From Oscillibacter sp. (GTDB lineage Bacteria; Bacillota; Clostridia; Oscillospirales; Oscillospiraceae), in assembly GCF_028693505.1 (NCBI RefSeq), contig NZ_JAQUVF010000006.1, positions 19,713 to 83,712 of the forward strand: 64,000 nucleotides of DNA, in the 5' to 3' direction. The notes below the pieces were generated by a model. That model did not search any database, had not been told where the DNA came from, and was given only the letters and a program-made list of their open reading frames with translations. Shown piece after piece: positions 1 to 7,406 of the stretch; the stretch's first letter is position 1, and the number at the start of each line of letters is the position of its first letter. Both the position numbers and the translations under genes were made by a program.

Positions 1-2
1 TT

Positions 3-404
3 GAGGGGTGGCCGGAGCAGCACTGCAAGAAGGCGCCGGAGCTGCTGGCGGAGCTGGGGTGCAGCGCGGAGTTCGTCCACGGGGTGTGCTGCCACGGGTA
101 CGGGCTTTGCAGCGATGTGGAACCGGTCCATGAGATGGAGAAGGTCCTCTTCGCGGCGGACGAGCTGACGGGATTGATCGGCGCGGCGGCTCGGATGCGG
201 CCCAGCAAGAGCGTTTCCGACATGGAGCTGTCCTCCCTGAAGAAAAAATTCAAGGATAAGAAGTTTGCCGCGGGCTGCTCCCGGGATGTGATTGTGGAGG
301 GCGCGCAGCGCCTTGGCTGGGAAGTGGACACGCTGCTGGAGAAAACGATTCTGGCCATGCGCGCTTGCGAGGAGCGGGTGAACGCGGAGATGGCCGGCCT
401 TTAA
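3..404 (+). CDS. HD-domain hydrolase, C-terminal part (gene cut by window edge)
   Basis: The frame is open from the first bases and ends at the TAA at 402-404, giving about 133 C-terminal residues. The segment contains PEQH, HGYGLCSDVEP, DELTGLIGAA and MRPSKSV, which are typical of the small HDIG/HD-superfamily hydrolases common in Clostridia (metal-dependent phosphohydrolases of unknown substrate). The N-terminal His and HD metal ligands would lie upstream of the window, so catalysis cannot be judged. A GTG at 84 is an internal valine and not a start, because coding similarity continues upstream of it. A strong terminator follows 45 bp downstream. Confidence 0.8.
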   Translation, partial: EGWPEQHCKKAPELLAELGCSAEFVHGVCCHGYGLCSDVEPVHEMEKVLFAADELTGLIGAAARMRPSKSVSDMELSSLKKKFKDKKFAAGCSRDVIVEGAQRLGWEVDTLLEKTILAMRACEERVNAEMAGL

Positions 405-448
405 GACGGCCTTCACCGGCCCGCACTCCTTCCATCAGGATAGTTTTA

Positions 449-489
449 GGGCATCACCGAACTTATGAACGGTGATGCCCTCATTTTTT
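449..489 (+). terminator. Rho-independent terminator after HD hydrolase
   Basis: An 11-bp perfect stem (GGGCATCACCG paired with CGGTGATGCCC) encloses a 10-nt loop and is followed by TCATTTTTT. Confidence 0.85.
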
Positions 490-850
490 GCTGCGCAAAT
501 CATTTTTTGGCCAAACGGGAATTTGAAGCCTGCTTCGCGTCACCGGCGTGGGGGGGTGTACTGCTTTGCAGTACGGGAATGCACCCCACATTTTCTTTGC
601 TCTTGCGCAAAGAAAACGTGCCGTGCACGATACAAAAGAAAAGCGCTTAAGGGGTTTGCAGAAGGCAAAACCTCCAAAGCGCCTTTTTCTTCCACCGATC
701 AAACGGCGCATTCTACCCGCAAGGGGTATGCCACATCCGTAAGGCGGCGAAGCCGCCAACGGCTGTGCAATCTTTCGGCAAGACGAAAAAGAATGGGGGG
801 GTTGAAGCCCTTTTGGCGAGCTACCGCCAAACCATACGTCCCTCTGGACA
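490..850. repeat. Structured non-coding stretch, probable interspersed repeat
   Basis: No convincing gene is present: the short frames on both strands have no ribosome site and no recognisable domain. The stretch is a chain of hairpins. One at about 559-578 is built on TACTG/CAGTA. One at about 592-617 has arms TTTTCTTTGC and GCAAAGAAAA. A longer imperfect one at about 634-686 pairs AAGCGC and GGGGTTTG with CAAAACCTCC and GCGC. Such hairpin chains in intergenic DNA of GC-rich Clostridia are usually multicopy elements. I see only one copy in this window, so the repeat status is an inference. Confidence 0.4.
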
Positions 851-891
851 AAAGGCGGCAGCCGTGAAAATCAATCACGGCTGCCGCCTTT
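851..891 (-). terminator. Terminator of the yloU-fakA operon
   Basis: A 17-bp stem (AAAGGCGGCAGCCGTGA and its complement) with a 7-nt loop lies 40 bp past the fakA stop and is followed on the minus strand by TTTTGTCC. Confidence 0.75.
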
Positions 892-930
892 GAAACCATC
901 TTGATTTGACCGGGAGATTGGGGCGGGGGG

Positions 931-2619
931 TTACTCCATGGAGATGATATAGTAATAGACGGGCTGCCCACCGGAAAGGATGGCCACCTCCGCGTCGGGA
1001 CAGGAATCTTCAAAGATTTTTGCGGCCTTTTGCGCGTCCTCTTCGCTGACGTCCTCACCAAAATAGAGAGAGATGAAGGAGGCGCTCCGCTCCACGGCGT
1101 TTGCCGCCAGCTTTTGCAGCAGGGTGTCCAGAGAGCTGTCAGTGCCAAAGAGCTTGCCTTCCTCCAGCGCCAGATAGTCACCCTCCTTGATGTCAAACCC
1201 GTCAAAATCGGAGTTGCGGGCGGCATAGGTGATCTGGGCGGTGGTTACGGCGGAGAGACTTTCCTGCATGGCGTCGGTAATGGACTGCGCGTCCGGCGCT
1301 TCAAAGTCCACATTCATCATGGCGGTGATTCCCTGCGGCACGGACTTGGTGGGGATGACCACCACGTTTTTCTCCGTCAGAGCGCCGCACTGCTGGGCCG
1401 CCATGATGATATTGCCGTTATTGGGCAAAACAAACACGGTCTCGGCGGGGATGCGGTCCACCCCGGCGAGAATGCTCTCGGTGGAGGGGTTCATGGTCTG
1501 CCCGCCGGAGACCACGCCATCGGCGCCAAGGTCCCGGAACACGGCGGCAAGCCCGTCGCCCGCGCAGACGGCCAGAAAGCCATAGGGCTTTTCCGGCGCG
1601 GCCACCACATGGCCGTTTTCCGCAGAATCCTCGGACTGCGGCGCTTCCGCGCCCTCCAGATCGTCCACGCTCTGCACCGCCTTGCCGGCGGAGAGATCGT
1701 CGTGCTGGGTGCGCATGTTTTCAATTTTGGCCAGCTCCAGCGTGCCGTATTTCTGCGCTTCGGTCAGGGCGCTGCCGGGAATGTTGGTGTGAACGTGCAC
1801 CTTGAAGGCCTCGTCGTCCTCGCCGATGACCAGACTGTCGCCAATGCTGCCAAGATAGGTCCGCAGCGGCTCCAGCGCGATGTCCGCAGTGGCCTTGCGC
1901 ACAATGAACACCGTGTCGAAGGCAAAGGTGATCTCCTCCGTGGAAAAGACGTTGAAATCCGCTTTGCTTTGGGTTTCACCGCTCTCGGACACCTCCGGCA
2001 GCGGCTCGCCCCGGACCTGGGCCAGCATCCCCTCCAGAATCAGAAGGTAGCCCTTGCCGCCGGCATCCACCACGCCGGCCTTTTTCAAAACGGGATTCAT
2101 CTCAATGGTCTGGGCCAGGGCCGCATAGCCCTCCCGGACGGATTCCGCGAGAACCGTCTCCAGGTCGCCGCCCTCCGCGGCGACCTCCACGGCGCGCTTT
2201 GCGGCAAGACGGGACACGGTGAGCACCGTGCCCTCGGCAGGCTTCATCACCGCCTTGTAGGCGGCGGAAACGCCCTCCTGCATGGCGGCGGAAAAGGCGG
2301 CGGCGTCGGCGCTCTCCAGCCCCTTAAGCCCTTTGGAAAGGCCCCGGAACAGCAAAGAGAGAATGACGCCGGAGTTGCCACGCGCGCCCCGCAGCAGGGC
2401 GGAGGCGGTGACGGAGGCGGCCTGATCCAGCGTGGTGGGGGTGGTTTTCCGAAGCTCCGCAACCGCGGCTGCAATGGTCATGGACATATTGGTGCCCGTG
2501 TCGCCGTCCGGCACGGGAAAGACGTTCAGGTCGTTGATGGCCTGTTTTTGCGCGGTAATAGCGGCAGCGCCGTGCAGGACCATCTGCTTGAAAAGCGCGC
2601 CGGTGATCTGTTCATTCAT
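931..2619 (-). CDS. fakA: DAK2-domain protein, FakA/YloV fatty-acid kinase family
   Basis: This 562-residue protein matches the usual size of FakA (YloV). The N-terminal DAK2 domain shows NVFPVPDGDTGTNM near residue 31 and the phosphate-binding RGARGNSGVILS near residue 95, the ATP-binding hallmarks of the dihydroxyacetone kinase fold. The second half, with VSGGQTMNPST and PNNGNI, is the FakA middle and C-terminal region. Known family role: FakA phosphorylates fatty acids bound to a FakB (DegV-family) carrier, feeding exogenous fatty acids into phospholipid synthesis. No fakB lies in the window. It follows the Asp23-family gene with a 16-bp gap, the conserved yloU-yloV arrangement of Firmicutes, and shares its promoter at 3059-3087. 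Confidence 0.9.
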   Translation of the reverse strand: MNEQITGALFKQMVLHGAAAITAQKQAINDLNVFPVPDGDTGTNMSMTIAAAVAELRKTTPTTLDQAASVTASALLRGARGNSGVILSLLFRGLSKGLKGLESADAAAFSAAMQEGVSAAYKAVMKPAEGTVLTVSRLAAKRAVEVAAEGGDLETVLAESVREGYAALAQTIEMNPVLKKAGVVDAGGKGYLLILEGMLAQVRGEPLPEVSESGETQSKADFNVFSTEEITFAFDTVFIVRKATADIALEPLRTYLGSIGDSLVIGEDDEAFKVHVHTNIPGSALTEAQKYGTLELAKIENMRTQHDDLSAGKAVQSVDDLEGAEAPQSEDSAENGHVVAAPEKPYGFLAVCAGDGLAAVFRDLGADGVVSGGQTMNPSTESILAGVDRIPAETVFVLPNNGNIIMAAQQCGALTEKNVVVIPTKSVPQGITAMMNVDFEAPDAQSITDAMQESLSAVTTAQITYAARNSDFDGFDIKEGDYLALEEGKLFGTDSSLDTLLQKLAANAVERSASFISLYFGEDVSEEDAQKAAKIFEDSCPDAEVAILSGGQPVYYYIISME

Positions 2620-2635
2620 TCGTTTTCGTCCTCCC

Positions 2636-2986
2636 TTACAGGGTCATGGAGTCGATGCACACATCCACTGCCTTCACGGATACGCCGGTGTTTTTGGTCA
2701 CCACATAGCGCACCTCGCTCATAATGGAACGGCACACCGCGGGGAGGTTGACCCCATTCTCCACAATGATGTGGAGCTCGATGGAGATGGAATTGTCATC
2801 GTGATAGGTGATGCTGACGCCCTTGCTCATGGCTTCGCGGCGCAGCAAATGGACCAGTCCGTCGGTCATGGAACGGTAGGCCATGCCCTTGACGCCAAAG
2901 CAGTTGGTGGCAGCCATGCCGGTGATGTTGGAAAACACGGCGCTGCTGACGGAGATCTCACCTTGATCAGACTTGAATTGAATCAT
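2636..2986 (-). CDS. yloU: Asp23/Gls24 family protein (YloU-like)
   Basis: The protein has 116 residues. The start at 2986 is chosen because AAAGGA lies just upstream and the protein then begins MIQFKSDQGEISVS, matching Asp23/Gls24 proteins; the longer open frame to 3613 runs antisense to rsmD and is spurious. The family is small, cytoplasmic or membrane-associated, and linked to envelope stress. YloU is nearly always paired with FakA, as here, but its molecular function is not established. The central GMAATNCFGVKGMA and the C-terminal VKAVDVCIDSM stretch are the family core. Confidence 0.88.
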   Translation of the reverse strand: MIQFKSDQGEISVSSAVFSNITGMAATNCFGVKGMAYRSMTDGLVHLLRREAMSKGVSITYHDDNSISIELHIIVENGVNLPAVCRSIMSEVRYVVTKNTGVSVKAVDVCIDSMTL

Positions 2987-3058
2987 GAGAACGTCCTTTC
3001 TTTCCGGAGGATGGAGGGAGACGGCAGTCTCCTTGGAATTGCGTATTTTCAGAGCTTT

Positions 3059-3087
3059 ATTATATACGATTCCGCCGTAAAGTACAA
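3059..3087 (-). promoter_or_regulatory. Promoter of yloU-fakA
   Basis: On the minus strand TTGTAC and TATAAT are separated by exactly 17 bp, 73 bp upstream of the yloU start. Confidence 0.65.
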
Positions 3088-3123
3088 GTCCCAAAAAAGA
3101 AGGAGGACCCCGGCGAGAACCTA

Positions 3124-3152
3124 TTGAAAAAAGAAGAACTTTGCCGTAAAAT
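3124..3152 (+). promoter_or_regulatory. Promoter of rsmD-coaD operon
   Basis: TTGAAA and TAAAAT are spaced by 17 bp, divergent from the yloU promoter, about 110 bp upstream of rsmD. Confidence 0.6.
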
Positions 3153-3263
3153 GAATAAATAGAAAAAAGATGGGAGGCGGCCGCTTTGGCGAAAGGAACC
3201 GCCGGTCCCGTCTTTGCACGCCGCCCGTCGGCAGGGCAGTATTCATGAGAAGGAGAAATCGCC

Positions 3264-3845
3264 ATGCGCGTGATTACCGGCTCCGCACGGGGCCGTCGCT
3301 TAAAGGAACTGGAGGGGATGGAGACCCGCCCCACCACCGACCGGGTGAAAGAGGGGCTGTTCAGCATCCTCCAATTTGAAATTGAGGGCCGCCGGGTGCT
3401 GGACCTTTTTGCCGGCACGGGACAGCTGGGCATCGAGTGTCTCAGCCGGGGCGCTGCCTCGGCAGTGTTTGTGGACCGGCGGGCCGACGCGGTGAAGCTG
3501 ATTCGGGAAAATCTCGCGGCCACGTGTTTGCAGGAGCGGGCGAGGGTGGTCGCCGGGGACTCCGTGGAATACCTGAACTCCCTGAACTCCCTGCACGAAA
3601 AATTTGACCTCATTTTTCTGGACCCGCCCTACGCGGCGGGACTGCTGGAGCCCGCAGCGGCGCAGATTGCGAGGTTTGACATTCTCAGGCCCCATGGTAT
3701 AATGGTGGCGGAACATCCATCGGAGAAGGCACCGGCGCCGCTGGCGCCGCCCTATCGGATTTATCGAACGTATCGGTACGGCAAGATCGGCCTGACCGTT
3801 TACCGCCGTGACGCAAACCAAGAGAACGAGGAGCAACGCTCATGA
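3264..3845 (+). CDS. rsmD: 16S rRNA (guanine966-N2)-methyltransferase RsmD
   Basis: The 193-residue protein has the full RsmD layout. The N-terminus RVITGSARGRRL and TRPTTDRVKEGLFS is diagnostic, VLDLFAGTGQLGIECLSRGA is the SAM-binding motif I, and FLDPPYAAG is the catalytic (D/N)PPY motif. It methylates G966 of 16S rRNA during 30S assembly using SAM. It overlaps coaD by 4 bp (ATGA), the usual rsmD-coaD pairing in Firmicutes, so the two are translationally coupled. A short tandem coding repeat (LNSLNSL) near residue 98 is odd but harmless. Confidence 0.95.
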   Translation: MRVITGSARGRRLKELEGMETRPTTDRVKEGLFSILQFEIEGRRVLDLFAGTGQLGIECLSRGAASAVFVDRRADAVKLIRENLAATCLQERARVVAGDSVEYLNSLNSLHEKFDLIFLDPPYAAGLLEPAAAQIARFDILRPHGIMVAEHPSEKAPAPLAPPYRIYRTYRYGKIGLTVYRRDANQENEEQRS

Positions 3846-4348
3846 GAACAGCCATCTGCTCTGGCAGCTTCGACCCCATCACGCTGGGCCATCTCGATAT
3901 CATCCGCCGCGCTGCCGTCTGCTTTGATCGCGTATACGTCTGCGTAAGTCCCAATGCGGAAAAGAAGGATCAGATGTTTACGCCCGAGGAGAAGCTGTGC
4001 CTGGTGCAAACCGCCGTGGCGGAGCTGGGCAATGTGGAGGCGGAGCTGTGGCCGGGCTTACTTGTGGAATTTGCCGTGAATCACAAGGCCGACGCGATTG
4101 TGCGCGGAGTGCGCAACGGGACCGATTTCGACGCGGAGTACCAGATGGCGCTCATCAACCGGGGAATCCGGCCCGAGCTGGAGACGATGCTGCTGCCCGC
4201 GAGTCCCGCGTTTCAGCATTTCAGCTCCTCCATGGCCCGGGAGATGATTCGCTATCACCAGCCTCTGGAAAAATATCTGCCAATGTCTGTGATCCCTCTG
4301 GTACGGCGTATGGTGGAGAGAAGGAAGGATATAAAAAATGGCAAATGA
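3842..4348 (+). CDS. coaD: Pantetheine-phosphate adenylyltransferase
   Basis: The protein has 168 residues, close to the usual 160. The N-terminal CSGSFDPITLGHLDIIRRA carries the nucleotidyltransferase (T/H)xGH motif. VRGVRNGTDFDAEYQMALINR and the SSSMAREM segment (corresponding to the ISST region) complete the family signature. It transfers AMP to 4'-phosphopantetheine, the penultimate step of coenzyme A synthesis, in the cytosol. Its stop overlaps the start of the next gene. Confidence 0.95.
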   Translation: MRTAICSGSFDPITLGHLDIIRRAAVCFDRVYVCVSPNAEKKDQMFTPEEKLCLVQTAVAELGNVEAELWPGLLVEFAVNHKADAIVRGVRNGTDFDAEYQMALINRGIRPELETMLLPASPAFQHFSSSMAREMIRYHQPLEKYLPMSVIPLVRRMVERRKDIKNGK

Positions 4349-4862
4349 TGTAAATCGCCTGATTGATATGCTGTATCAGCGGATTGAGGACGCCAAGTCT
4401 CCCGCGCTGAAGCCCAACATGAGCATGGTGGACCGGGACGAGCTGCTGGATCTGCTGGACGAGCTGCGGGCGCAGCTGCCGGTGGAGATCAAGCGCGCGC
4501 AGGAGCTGCTCTCTGCCCGGGAAAAATTTGTGGACGATGCCAAGCGGGACGTGGACCGGCTGATGCGTCAGGCAGAGCTGGACGCCAAGGCCAAGGTCTC
4601 CGACAGCGAGGTGCTGTATGCCGCCAAGGAGAAAGCCCGCCAGATCATCCAGCAGGCGGAGGAGCGCTCCCGGAAGCTGTATCAGGTGGCAAATGAATAC
4701 GCCGAGGACGCCCTTTCCCGCACGGAAGAAGCCGTGCAGGCGGCGCTGGACGAGGTGAAGCAGTCCCGGGTCCGTTTCCGCGGCGCTTCCGCGGCAAAAA
4801 TGCAGGAGCAGCGGGATCAGCTGGATGGAAAAATTTCCCCGGCGCAGGCCGACGAGAACTGA
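4338..4862 (+). CDS. Coiled-coil protein of unknown function downstream of coaD
   Basis: This 174-residue, highly charged protein is almost wholly predicted helix. Ala/Glu/Lys/Arg-rich heptads run from about residue 50 to 150 (VDDAKRDVDRLMRQAELDAKAK and following). Similar proteins are often labelled ATPase or V-type ATPase subunit E-like, or compared with DivIVA, on coiled-coil content alone; no ATP-binding motif is visible, so I assign no activity. It overlaps coaD by 11 bp and a strong terminator follows, so it is the last gene of the rsmD operon. Position next to the division cluster hints at a cell-shape role but does not prove one. Confidence 0.75.
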   Translation: MANDVNRLIDMLYQRIEDAKSPALKPNMSMVDRDELLDLLDELRAQLPVEIKRAQELLSAREKFVDDAKRDVDRLMRQAELDAKAKVSDSEVLYAAKEKARQIIQQAEERSRKLYQVANEYAEDALSRTEEAVQAALDEVKQSRVRFRGASAAKMQEQRDQLDGKISPAQADEN

Positions 4863-5132
4863 CGCTCCGCTGCCCGACAGCAGCCGACAAGTTTCCTGAA
4901 AAGTTTGTTAAAAACGACGAAAAAATTGCTGGAACTTTTTTGGGACACACAATATTTTGAAGCAATATCGAAAATAAGAAGCCCGTCAACACAACATGTT
5001 GTGTTGACGGGCTTCTTTGATTTTACGTCAACCAAGGCAACTGGAATCGAACACTCGTTTTATTTGTGCCGTTTTGCACCGTTTTTACTGATTTTGAGCC
5101 TGTTTCAAGGGGTTTGTGTCCGAAAAAAAACC
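4863..5132. other. Intergenic region between coiled-coil gene and mraZ promoter
   Basis: Apart from the terminator at 4976-5020, I see no gene or RNA here. The stretch is AT-richer than its surroundings, with several poly-A runs, and precedes the mraZ promoter. Confidence 0.5.
4976..5020 (+). terminator. Terminator of the rsmD operon
   Basis: A perfect 42-bp palindrome centred between 4996 and 4997 (AAGCCCGTCAACACAACA and complement) ends in TTCTTT. In DNA it is continuous without a loop; the RNA would form a 19-20 bp stem. It works in either direction. Confidence 0.85.
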
Positions 5133-5187
5133 TTGCAATTTCAGGAATCTTTCCGTATACTCAAAGTATCGGTGGGGAAAAGTGGGG
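5133..5187 (+). promoter_or_regulatory. mraZ promoter and probable MraZ operator
   Basis: TTGCAA (5133-5138) and TATACT (5156-5161) are 17 bp apart. Just downstream, TGGGG occurs at 5173-5177 and 5183-5187, a 10-bp period. MraZ is known to bind direct TGGGN repeats with 5-nt spacers upstream of its own gene, so this is a likely autoregulatory site for the whole division cluster. Confidence 0.7.
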
Positions 5188-5257
5188 GATAGTAGTATTC
5201 AGGTGCCACATGCGCCCCATTTTAACCCAAAAAACGGGGAAAAGGGGGGCGGCTTTC

Positions 5258-5701
5258 ATGGCGAGACTGCTTGGTAAATCCAATAACAGCATCGACTCCA
5301 AGGGCCGCCTGGTCATCCCCTCCACCATGCGCGAAGCGCTGGGAGACACCTTTACCATTACCATTGGCGCGGAGCACTGCCTCACTATTTATCCCCAGGC
5401 CAAGTGGGAGCAGATGTCCGATGAAATGGACCAGCTCAGCTATACCGAGGCCCGGGCGCTGACGCTGCTGTACGCCAACGCCGTCCAGTGCGAGCCGGAC
5501 GGGCAGGGGCGCGTGCTGATCCCCGGCAATCTCCGCACCCACGCGGGCCTCAAGAAAACGGCCACCATCGTGGGTTTGAACTCCTTCGCGGAAATTTGGG
5601 ACGAGGCCACCTGGACCGAGCGCGAGCGCCGGATGCTGGAAAGCGATGATATGGCTGCCGCCATGGACGCGCTCTCCCGTGCCCGCACGAACCGGGGATG
5701 A
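5258..5701 (+). CDS. mraZ: Transcriptional regulator MraZ
   Basis: The protein has 147 residues. The start at 5258 follows AAAAGGGGGGC and gives [18 protein letters not shown], the family N-terminus. Two AbrB-like SpoVT domains are visible: [16 protein letters not shown] near residue 11 and [16 protein letters not shown] near residue 78. MraZ forms a ring-shaped oligomer and controls the division and wall cluster by binding TGGGN repeats, which are present upstream. It overlaps rsmH by 4 bp. Confidence 0.95.
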   Translation: MARLLGKSNNSIDSKGRLVIPSTMREALGDTFTITIGAEHCLTIYPQAKWEQMSDEMDQLSYTEARALTLLYANAVQCEPDGQGRVLIPGNLRTHAGLKKTATIVGLNSFAEIWDEATWTERERRMLESDDMAAAMDALSRARTNRG

Positions 5702-6654
5702 GGCCGATGGAATATACGCATAAGCCCGTTTTGCTGGACGAATGCATCGCCGCGCTGGCGATCCGGCCGGACGGAATCTATATAGACGGCACGCTGGGTC
5801 GGGCCGGGCATTCCAGAGAGATTGCCAAACGGCTGACCACCGGTCGGCTCATCTGCATCGACCGGGACATGGCGGCCATTGACGCCGCAAGGGAGCGTCT
5901 GGCTCCCTGGATGGACCGCGTGACGCTGGTCCATCAAAATTTTGCGGAGTTGGGGGACGTTTTGCGCGCCGCCGGGGCACCGGCCGCCGACGGAATGCTC
6001 TTTGATCTGGGCGTTTCCTCTCCCCAGCTGGATGATGCCTCCCGGGGCTTTTCCTATATGCAGGATGCGCCGCTGGACATGCGGATGGACGCCTCCGCGC
6101 CCCTGACGGCGTACGAGGTGGTCAACAGCTGGAGCTATGAGGAGCTGCGGCGGATCTTATATGAATACGGCGAGGAGCGCTACGCCCCCGCCATTGCCAA
6201 GGCCATTGTCCGGGCGCGGGAGAGTGCGCCCATCCAAACAACACTGCAACTGGTGGACGTCATCAAGGGCGCCATGCCGCCCGCGGCGCTGCGGGAAAAG
6301 CAGCATCCGGCCAAGCGCAGCTTTCAGGCCATCCGCATCGCGGTCAACGGGGAGCTGGACGCGCTGGAGCCTATGCTGCTCTCGGCAGTGGACGGCTTGC
6401 GGCCCGGCGGACGGCTGGCAGTCATCACCTTCCACTCTCTGGAGGACCGCATTGTGAAGCGGACCTTGCAGAACTTGTCCCGGGGCTGCACCTGCCCGCC
6501 GGAATTTCCCGTGTGTGTGTGCGGCAAGAAACCGAAAATCAAGCTCCTCACCCGCAAGCCCGTCGTCTCGGGCCCGGCGGAGCTGGAGGAAAACCCGCGA
6601 GCCAGAAGCGCAAAGCTTCGCTCCGCTGAAAAATGCGGAACGTTTGACCTTTAA
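5698..6654 (+). CDS. rsmH: 16S rRNA (cytosine1402-N4)-methyltransferase RsmH
   Basis: The 318-residue protein begins [15 protein letters not shown], and has GTLGRAGHS (motif I, SAM), [24 protein letters not shown] and the C-terminal [12 protein letters not shown], all standard RsmH (MraW) blocks. It methylates C1402 in the ribosomal P site, together with RsmI (38440-39270). The [17 protein letters not shown] stretch near residue 262 is the usual cysteine-rich insert of Firmicutes homologues. An ATG at 5707 is an alternative start with slightly better spacing to GAGG. It is the second gene of the mraZ operon. Confidence 0.95.
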   Translation: MRPMEYTHKPVLLDECIAALAIRPDGIYIDGTLGRAGHSREIAKRLTTGRLICIDRDMAAIDAARERLAPWMDRVTLVHQNFAELGDVLRAAGAPAADGMLFDLGVSSPQLDDASRGFSYMQDAPLDMRMDASAPLTAYEVVNSWSYEELRRILYEYGEERYAPAIAKAIVRARESAPIQTTLQLVDVIKGAMPPAALREKQHPAKRSFQAIRIAVNGELDALEPMLLSAVDGLRPGGRLAVITFHSLEDRIVKRTLQNLSRGCTCPPEFPVCVCGKKPKIKLLTRKPVVSGPAELEENPRARSAKLRSAEKCGTFDL

Positions 6655-6725
6655 AGGGACTTTAACGGGGGCGCGGGCCGCCCCTGTGGAAAAAATGTGT
6701 GTGCGTGAACCGGAGGGAGGAATCC

Positions 6726-7289
6726 ATGGTGGCATCTGCGGCGCAGGAGCTGCGCTATCGTAGCGGTCGTGCTGTCAACGGCAGCCTTGCATATGATCTG
6801 GATCTGGAGGTTCGTGAACGGGAGCTGCGCCATGCAGGCGAGGCGCCTCGCCGCCGGGAAGCGGAGAGGGAGCAGACCAAGGTCCGCAGCGTGGCGAAGG
6901 TGCAGGTTCGGGAGCGGCAGAAGGTATCCCCGCTGGCCGTTCTGGGCTTTGGCGCCGTGGTGGGACTGGCGGTACTGGTGCTGATGAGCTATATTCAGCT
7001 CATGGAGCTGTCCGCCGACACGGTGAATCTGAAAAAGCAGCTCTCCTCGCTGGAGACGGAGCATGTGACCCTCACCACGCAGTATGAGCAGATGTTCGAT
7101 CTGGCTACGGTGAAGGAGGCCGCCGAGGCGTCCGGCATGGCCAAGCCCAGCAACAGCCAAATTTATTACATTGATCTCAGCGACGGCGACAATGCCGTGG
7201 TTTACCAGAAGGAAGAACCCAGCGTCTTAAGCCGCGTACTGACGTCCTTCAACCACGGAGTCTATGCGGTGGTGGAATATTTTGACTGA
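6726..7289 (+). CDS. ftsL: Cell division protein FtsL-like
   Basis: The protein has 187 residues. The start at 6726 lies 4 bp after GGAGG. A basic, charged cytoplasmic N-terminus of about 75 residues is followed by one membrane helix (about residues 77-98, VLGFGAVVGLAVLVLMSYI) and a short coiled-coil (LSADTVNLKKQLSSLETEH), the bitopic FtsL/DivIC topology. FtsL joins FtsQ/DivIB and FtsB/DivIC in the division complex that activates septal peptidoglycan synthases. Sequence conservation in this family is low; position between rsmH and the PBP is the main support. The cytoplasmic tail is longer than in B. subtilis. Confidence 0.8.
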   Translation: MVASAAQELRYRSGRAVNGSLAYDLDLEVRERELRHAGEAPRRREAEREQTKVRSVAKVQVRERQKVSPLAVLGFGAVVGLAVLVLMSYIQLMELSADTVNLKKQLSSLETEHVTLTTQYEQMFDLATVKEAAEASGMAKPSNSQIYYIDLSDGDNAVVYQKEEPSVLSRVLTSFNHGVYAVVEYFD

Positions 7290-7317
7290 CCATTGCACTA
7301 TAATGGAATGGACTGAG

Positions 7318-7371
7318 AGCGGGGAGTAAGAAGGACGTCTTCTTGCTCCCTTGCTTCGCTCAAAGCAAGCT
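7318..7371 (+). other. Two hairpins between ftsL and the PBP gene
   Basis: Hairpin 1 (7318-7346) has a 12-bp stem GGGAGTAAGAAG/CTTCTTGCTCCC with one G-T pair. Hairpin 2 (7350-7371) pairs CTTGCTT with AAGCAAG. Neither has a clean T-run, so RNA processing or partial attenuation inside the operon is more likely than termination. TATAAT occurs at 7300-7305 without a good -35. Confidence 0.5.
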
Positions 7372-7406
7372 GAAGTGGGCTGCAGGCCCGAAAAGGAGAA
7401 CGTAGC

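Noticed and set aside
472..867. Overlapping small frames in 465-867 as genes
   Set aside because: They cross hairpins and a terminator, are rich in Lys/Arg/Pro in every frame and have no ribosome sites.
2987..3613. N-terminal extension of the yloU frame to 3613
   Set aside because: The extension is antisense to rsmD and the ATG at 2986 has a proper ribosome site.
5036..5060. Possible tRNA T-arm remnant (CGAGTGTTCGATTCCAG on the minus strand)
   Set aside because: The bases flanking TTCGATT do not pair as a T-stem, no acceptor or anticodon arm is found, and there is no attachment-site duplication.
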